Source: Acanthochlamys bracteata (Eukaryota; Streptophyta; Magnoliopsida; Pandanales; Velloziaceae). From it: a stretch of DNA of 64,000 nt. The notes below the pieces were generated by a model. It was not told where the DNA came from. It worked only from the letters and a program-made list of their open reading frames with translations, and searched no databases. Shown piece by piece: positions 59,791 through 64,000 of this stretch. The stretch spans positions 3,291,001-3,355,000 of the forward strand of contig CM034126.1 of NCBI GenBank assembly GCA_019914995.1, in the 5' to 3' direction. Within the stretch, counting starts at the first letter, position 1. Every line of letters begins with the position of its first letter. The position numbers and the translations under genes were made by a program.

Positions 59791-62728
59791 TTACCTGCAA
59801 TTTTGCGGTAATCTCCAGGAAAATTGTCTAGATCTTTTCACAATTGGTGGTAGAGACATAAATATCCTCCAAGCTTCAAGCATTACTTTCAGATCATGAA
59901 TCTTACTGTTCAAACCAACACAACAATTGGCATGCATTGTACAAACTTGACTCATATCTCGGCTGGGTTCACATATTCCACCAAAAACAGCAGTGCTCAG
60001 AAATCTCAATCTGAGGCCAACTTCATCAATAAATGACTCATGTTTGATAAAATTAAGCACGTCTTGGTCATGATAACCTGGATATCTTTCCCTAGAAGAG
60101 TACCAAAACTTATAAAACTTTATGGTTCGATTATTGGACTTCACATAGATAAATCCACCATTAGGTATATTTTCCAGGCCCATAGCATTGCCCTTGAAGT
60201 GATCACAAGCAATCTGGAAATCTCCATCTGGATAAAAACGGGGGAACGGGTCACGAAACCACATGACATCTGCATCCTGCAGATGTTCATGATTGTAGTC
60301 AAACAAGCTACAGTTGCAACATAAACTGAAATCATCTAAGCATCACAAACCAAAATATTTAAGTGTGGCATAGCAAACTCAGAACTAAAAAAGTTGCATG
60401 ATAGTCCTCGCTTTATTGTTGTATACAAAATTGAAATAGATAATCATAAAACCTTATCCAAAGGACAAAAAGACCAATTGAAATTTACCTTAACATTAAT
60501 ATGGACCAAAAGAATGCAAGGTAGAGATTTAACAAAATTGGTTAACCCAATAAAGATGCTATCTTTAGTCTTATATGTTTGAATTACAAAAGAAGCTTCT
60601 GGAGTATTAAGCTTATTCATACTTTATGCCGCCAAAACTGCTCCTGAACTTCATGTACAGATTAGACAAGGGAATAAAAGCAAACGAAGATGGAACTTTG
60701 ACTTTTGACAAGTATCGATAAAATGGAGATGAGCAGATGGATATGCAACTATAGCAGATAAGCATCTAAGATATCACATACAATGACAGGGCCAATGGCA
60801 TATTAGCAACAAATACCCAACAAGTTGCTATCGCACATATTGTTACAGAGTGTGGGTTTTGCATGTATTCCGTTCAACATAGTATCAAATTCCACATAAA
60901 AAAGTCAGCAGGATTTCTATGAAATTAATATGGAATGTGAGGTTTCAAGGTCAAAATAATCACCAAGATTATTTGCAGTCTAACCTCGATTTGTTTTTTA
61001 ATCTAAGCACGACAATCTACAAATATTCCAAATCATGCAATTATACTGCTCAAATTTTACGACAAGTGGGCGCGTCATCACAATAAATGACAAATCATAC
61101 AATGTTATATTTCTCTAATGCGTATATTATCACTTTTATCAATTTTGAGTGCTAAAGCTATCTTCCAGAGCATTAGTACTCAAATCCTAAACATGAGAGA
61201 GAGAGAGAGAGAGCACTAACTGTGAAGATAAAGTTGTAACCCATTTCAAGTATTTCCAGCAGGAAAGCTATCCTCCTCCACATCATGTCCAAATATCCTG
61301 CTGACATGAAATGCTCCTCCTCTGAGAAGTCTACTCCCTCAATGCGAAGCAAGAAGCAATGAAAATGAATGGAAATGCATCTTGCATAAGCTTTTCGATC
61401 CAATGCAATGATTACCAAGTGATCTAGAAGTCTTCGTGTACCATATCCCATCCGGAAACTGGAAATAAAAAGATCAATTATCGAGTCTGGAGCAAGACCA
61501 GGCCGCATTCAATGTAGTCAAGAATCACTGTATTGTCCTCCATAGCTGCTTCATTCAGGATTCTATATAACGGAATTATCTCGTGAACCTACTACAACCA
61601 ATGAGCTGTATTAAGTTCATGCACATGCAAACGGAAATTTGTGGTTGCATTGACTTAAGCAAAAGTAGAAGAAAATAACCTGGAATGCTTAATATGTCAA
61701 AAATATCTGTAATATCAGTGAGATAAAGGTTACTTTTATTTGAAGCTTACGACAATAGGAATGGCGCTCACAACTAGAGAAGTCAGCAAGAAACTCATAT
61801 CTCGTAGCAGAATCAATGCTTGCAACTTCACACTAAGACTAGTCAAGCCGCAAGCAGCGATGAAATTAGAGTTAATAATCAAATGATTAATTCCATCTTT
61901 ACCTAAAACATTAAGCTCCAACATAAAGAAGTTTTAACATAGAGACAGGCAAAGAACTTACCATCTGAAATAAGTGTCGACACTTCAACTTACCTCGTAG
62001 ACTTAGAAATCAAAATTGTCAGTTGGTTTCTACATTTACTGCATAGCACCTTATCCTGAATTCACGTGATGACAACACATAGCTGGCCAAATTTCCAAAA
62101 TTTCCAACTGAAATCAGTTGACAAACCAGACACAAGTCCTTTACAAATTCTTTCCGTAGAAATACAGACACATGCAGCATCGACTACGCATTGCAGCCAA
62201 CCCCAAGGTAGCAAACTGATATAATTACCGAAAAGATGAAGAGAACTCTCAAATGTAATGAAAGCAACGGTGAATAGAAATCTCAGGTTATGTCAATCAA
62301 TAAGCAAACAAGCTACAAAAAAATCCATACAATTAGCACGAAATCATACAAAAGTTTTATGATTAAGCAAACCCTGCATCACCCCAACTGCATAAACTCA
62401 ACTTCATCATTATTCACAAACAAAGTAAATCAGAAACATAAACAAGCTCACCAAACCAGTATGATCGATCTGATCCTCGGTGGTAACAGAGAGCAGATTG
62501 TCGGCAGGGGCAGAGCGGTTAAAAGGCGGATAGGAGACAATAGGGACAGCAGCATGGTATAGAACAGCAGAAGAGAGAACAACTGCCGCAAGCAGCAGCA
62601 GAGCCGCTGCATACTTGCGGAAATGACTAGGCTCCGCTGCCGCAAGCGCTGCCCAAAGCCGTCGGTGATTGCGCCGGCGATTTCGGTGATCGCTGTCTCA
62701 TCGACGGCGATCGAACTGGATTCCTCAT
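59791..62728 (-). pseudogene. GT77-type glycosyltransferase, At4g15970-like, with three one-base insertions
   Basis: Three exons: 62452-62728, 61221-61588, 59791-60276. The start MRNPVRSPS leads to a signal anchor (KYAAALLLLAAVVLSSAVLY). Exon 2 holds VHEIIPLYRILNEAAMEDN, then IIDLFISSFRMGYGTRRLLD and DMMWRRIAFLLEILEMGYNF. Exon 3 holds the DADVMWFRDPFPRF catalytic DxD region, NGGFIYVKSNNRTIKFYKFW, GYHDQDVLN, FGGICEPSRD and MHANCCVGL. The family is Golgi type II nucleotide-sugar transferases; substrates are mostly unknown. Exon 1 is 277 nt (one too many, probably in TTTGGG near 62652). Exon 2 is 368 nt (two too many: a G in ATTCTTGACTAC near 61530 and a T in GGTCTTGCTCC near 61495). Corrected length would be 375 residues. 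Either a young pseudogene or a sequence with errors. Confidence 0.85.
61195..61213. repeat. (GA)n microsatellite
   Basis: Run of GA units inside the glycosyltransferase intron, just after the 5' splice site of exon 2 on the - strand. Confidence 0.85.
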
Positions 62729-63703
62729 CGATCTACGAAAAAGAACTGAAGGATTAAAAAAAGAAAGGGAATGAATCAATGATCTCGTCGTGCGTGTGTG
62801 CGCGTGTGACGAGCTTGATTGAACCGAACAGAAAGAATCTCGTATGACTACTGCTCTTACGGGTGTTATGTAACAAATAGGACAGAATGTTATTATCCGA
62901 AATTGTACGACAATGACAATGGCAGGTGTAGTAAATACACCCAAATCGTTGCTTTTATATACAAATGTGGGATTACTTTCAGAAGGTTGTGCTCGGTAAA
63001 TGAATCAATTTCTCATTCATTTCCTATTTCTTTTTTTTCATCGTCAGGTGACAGACTGACAGGTTATAAATGAAATATTTATCGGTAACTCATCTTTTTA
63101 CGGTTAAAAAATGGATTTCATATAAATTTTTTTGACATTTTTTTTTAAATTATAATTTATTTATTTTTTGAAATTCACCTTCAAATTATTTTTTAATAAA
63201 AAATTAAGTCCTTATTCAGTTTCTAAGGGAACTTGTTATTTATTTCAGTTAGTTAATTTGAAAACCACGCAGCGGGCTTTCATGCCTTCACCTTAATTAA
63301 TTTCGCATAGTTGTTCACAGACAATTCTTTGCGTTCCACTAACTGCTGCAATGATCTATATCTTTGAACTATATTGCAGTCGTTTATACTGAATGGGAGC
63401 ATAGTGTTGCTAGATTGTACAACATCTGTTTTACTGAAAATGAATATGCTTTACAAAGAACACAGATAGCTCCTGTAATCAAGTTCTGAGATTGATATAT
63501 TACAACATTATTTACAGCACATACAGTAAAGTGTATCTCAGGTAAAACTAAACAAAAATTACCCCTTTTCTGCTGAAGAGGATAAAAGAACAAAGAACAA
63601 TATGCAGTCAGAAAATGAGATGGATCTAAACTTCAACTTTCTAGTTTGTGTATCTGGTGCTATGCAAGATATCCACATGATCAGGAGTATTGTCACCTTT
63701 AAA
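62729..63703. other. Glycosyltransferase promoter and PSY 3' region
   Basis: Contains the promoter of the glycosyltransferase gene, an AT-rich tract near 63110-63210, and from about 63350 the likely 3' UTR of phytoene synthase. ORFs at 62819-63073 and 63384-63593 lack domains. Confidence 0.45.
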
Positions 63704-64000
63704 TTACGTCTTTATAAGGTTTGATAGCTTTCTAGACGGACTGACCAGTGATCTTCCATAAGCAATAGGCAATGCCATTAGCTTCTTAGCTTTGCTCACA
63801 TACGCCCTCTTCGTGAAGTTGTTGTAATCATTAGCTTCTATTTCATCAAGAATCTGACGGTATAACAGCAAAGATGCCCAAACCTACAAGAATCCATGAT
63901 GACGTAATTGTTATTTTCAAAGAACTTGAATTAGTTCAGAGACCAGTTGAGAGTAAGCCTGAGATCTTACTGGCCATCTGCTAGCTTGGCTGAGCTCGGT
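63704..64000 (-). CDS. PSY: Phytoene synthase, 3' end (partial)
   Basis: Two exons are visible: 63971-64000 (continuing past the window edge) and the last exon 63704-63883. They join in phase after a GTAAGA donor and a TTGTAG acceptor. The reading [10 protein letters not shown] then [40 protein letters not shown] ends at a TAA at 63704-63706. This is the highly conserved C-terminus of plant phytoene synthase. The enzyme joins two geranylgeranyl diphosphates in plastids to make phytoene, the first committed step of carotenoid synthesis. The catalytic DxxxD motifs lie outside the window. Confidence 0.95.

Noticed and set aside
62448-62645. Leu-rich 65-residue ORF in glycosyltransferase exon 1
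   Set aside because: It is the signal-anchor exon read in the wrong frame. The frame with KYAAALLLLAAVV joins exon 2 in phase.
1-64000. CRISPR array, phage, operon or bacterial defence system
   Set aside because: Nothing of the kind is present. The window is spliced plant nuclear DNA without regularly spaced repeats.

Overview
The window is nuclear DNA from a flowering plant, almost certainly a eudicot. The genes are split by many short AT-rich introns with GT..AG borders. The intergenic DNA is very AT-rich. The families are plant-specific or in plant form: ATL RING ligase, MLO, PILS auxin carriers, F-box, P-class PPR, plant IRE1, phytoene synthase. I could not fix the species. I rebuilt the gene models by eye, using splice sites, reading phase and recalled family sequence. 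Exon sums are divisible by three for OST1, PIG-F, MLO, the F-box gene, both PILS genes, IRE1 and PP2C.

Layout, left to right:
- ATL-type RING-H2 gene (-, 948-1625).
- OST1/ribophorin I (-, 4379-9904), head to head with PIG-F (+, 10872-13947).
- MLO (-, 14260-19656).
- AT-rich gap with MITE-like repeats and a tRNA-Trp 5' fragment, then an F-box gene (+, 22824-24095).
- DHHC S-acyltransferase (-, 24399-29124) with a one-base frameshift just after the catalytic motif.
- AT-rich gap, then two tandem PILS genes (+, 33251-35386 and 38457-41064).
- IRE1 (+, 42282-47087).
- PP2C phosphatase (+, 49028-51160) behind a G-box/ABRE cluster.
- Intronless PPR gene (+, 54533-56311).
- Repeat-rich stretch with a fossil MULE transposase (57453-58600) and a possible organelle-derived insert.
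- GT77-type glycosyltransferase (-, 59791-62728) with three one-base insertions.
- The 3' end of phytoene synthase (-, 63704 to the window edge).

There is no operon logic. Several products do share the endoplasmic reticulum: OST1 (N-glycosylation), PIG-F (GPI-anchor assembly), IRE1 (unfolded-protein sensor) and PILS (ER auxin transport). From recalled Arabidopsis locus numbers, the gene set seems to combine several duplicated Arabidopsis segments, so ancestral gene order is the best explanation of the neighbourhood.

I did not find a new multi-gene system. The most useful observations are the clustered frameshifts, two GC-AG introns, an AUG-stop element next to the PP2C start, a duplicated and inactivated splice donor, the tRNA-Trp fragment and the MULE fossil.
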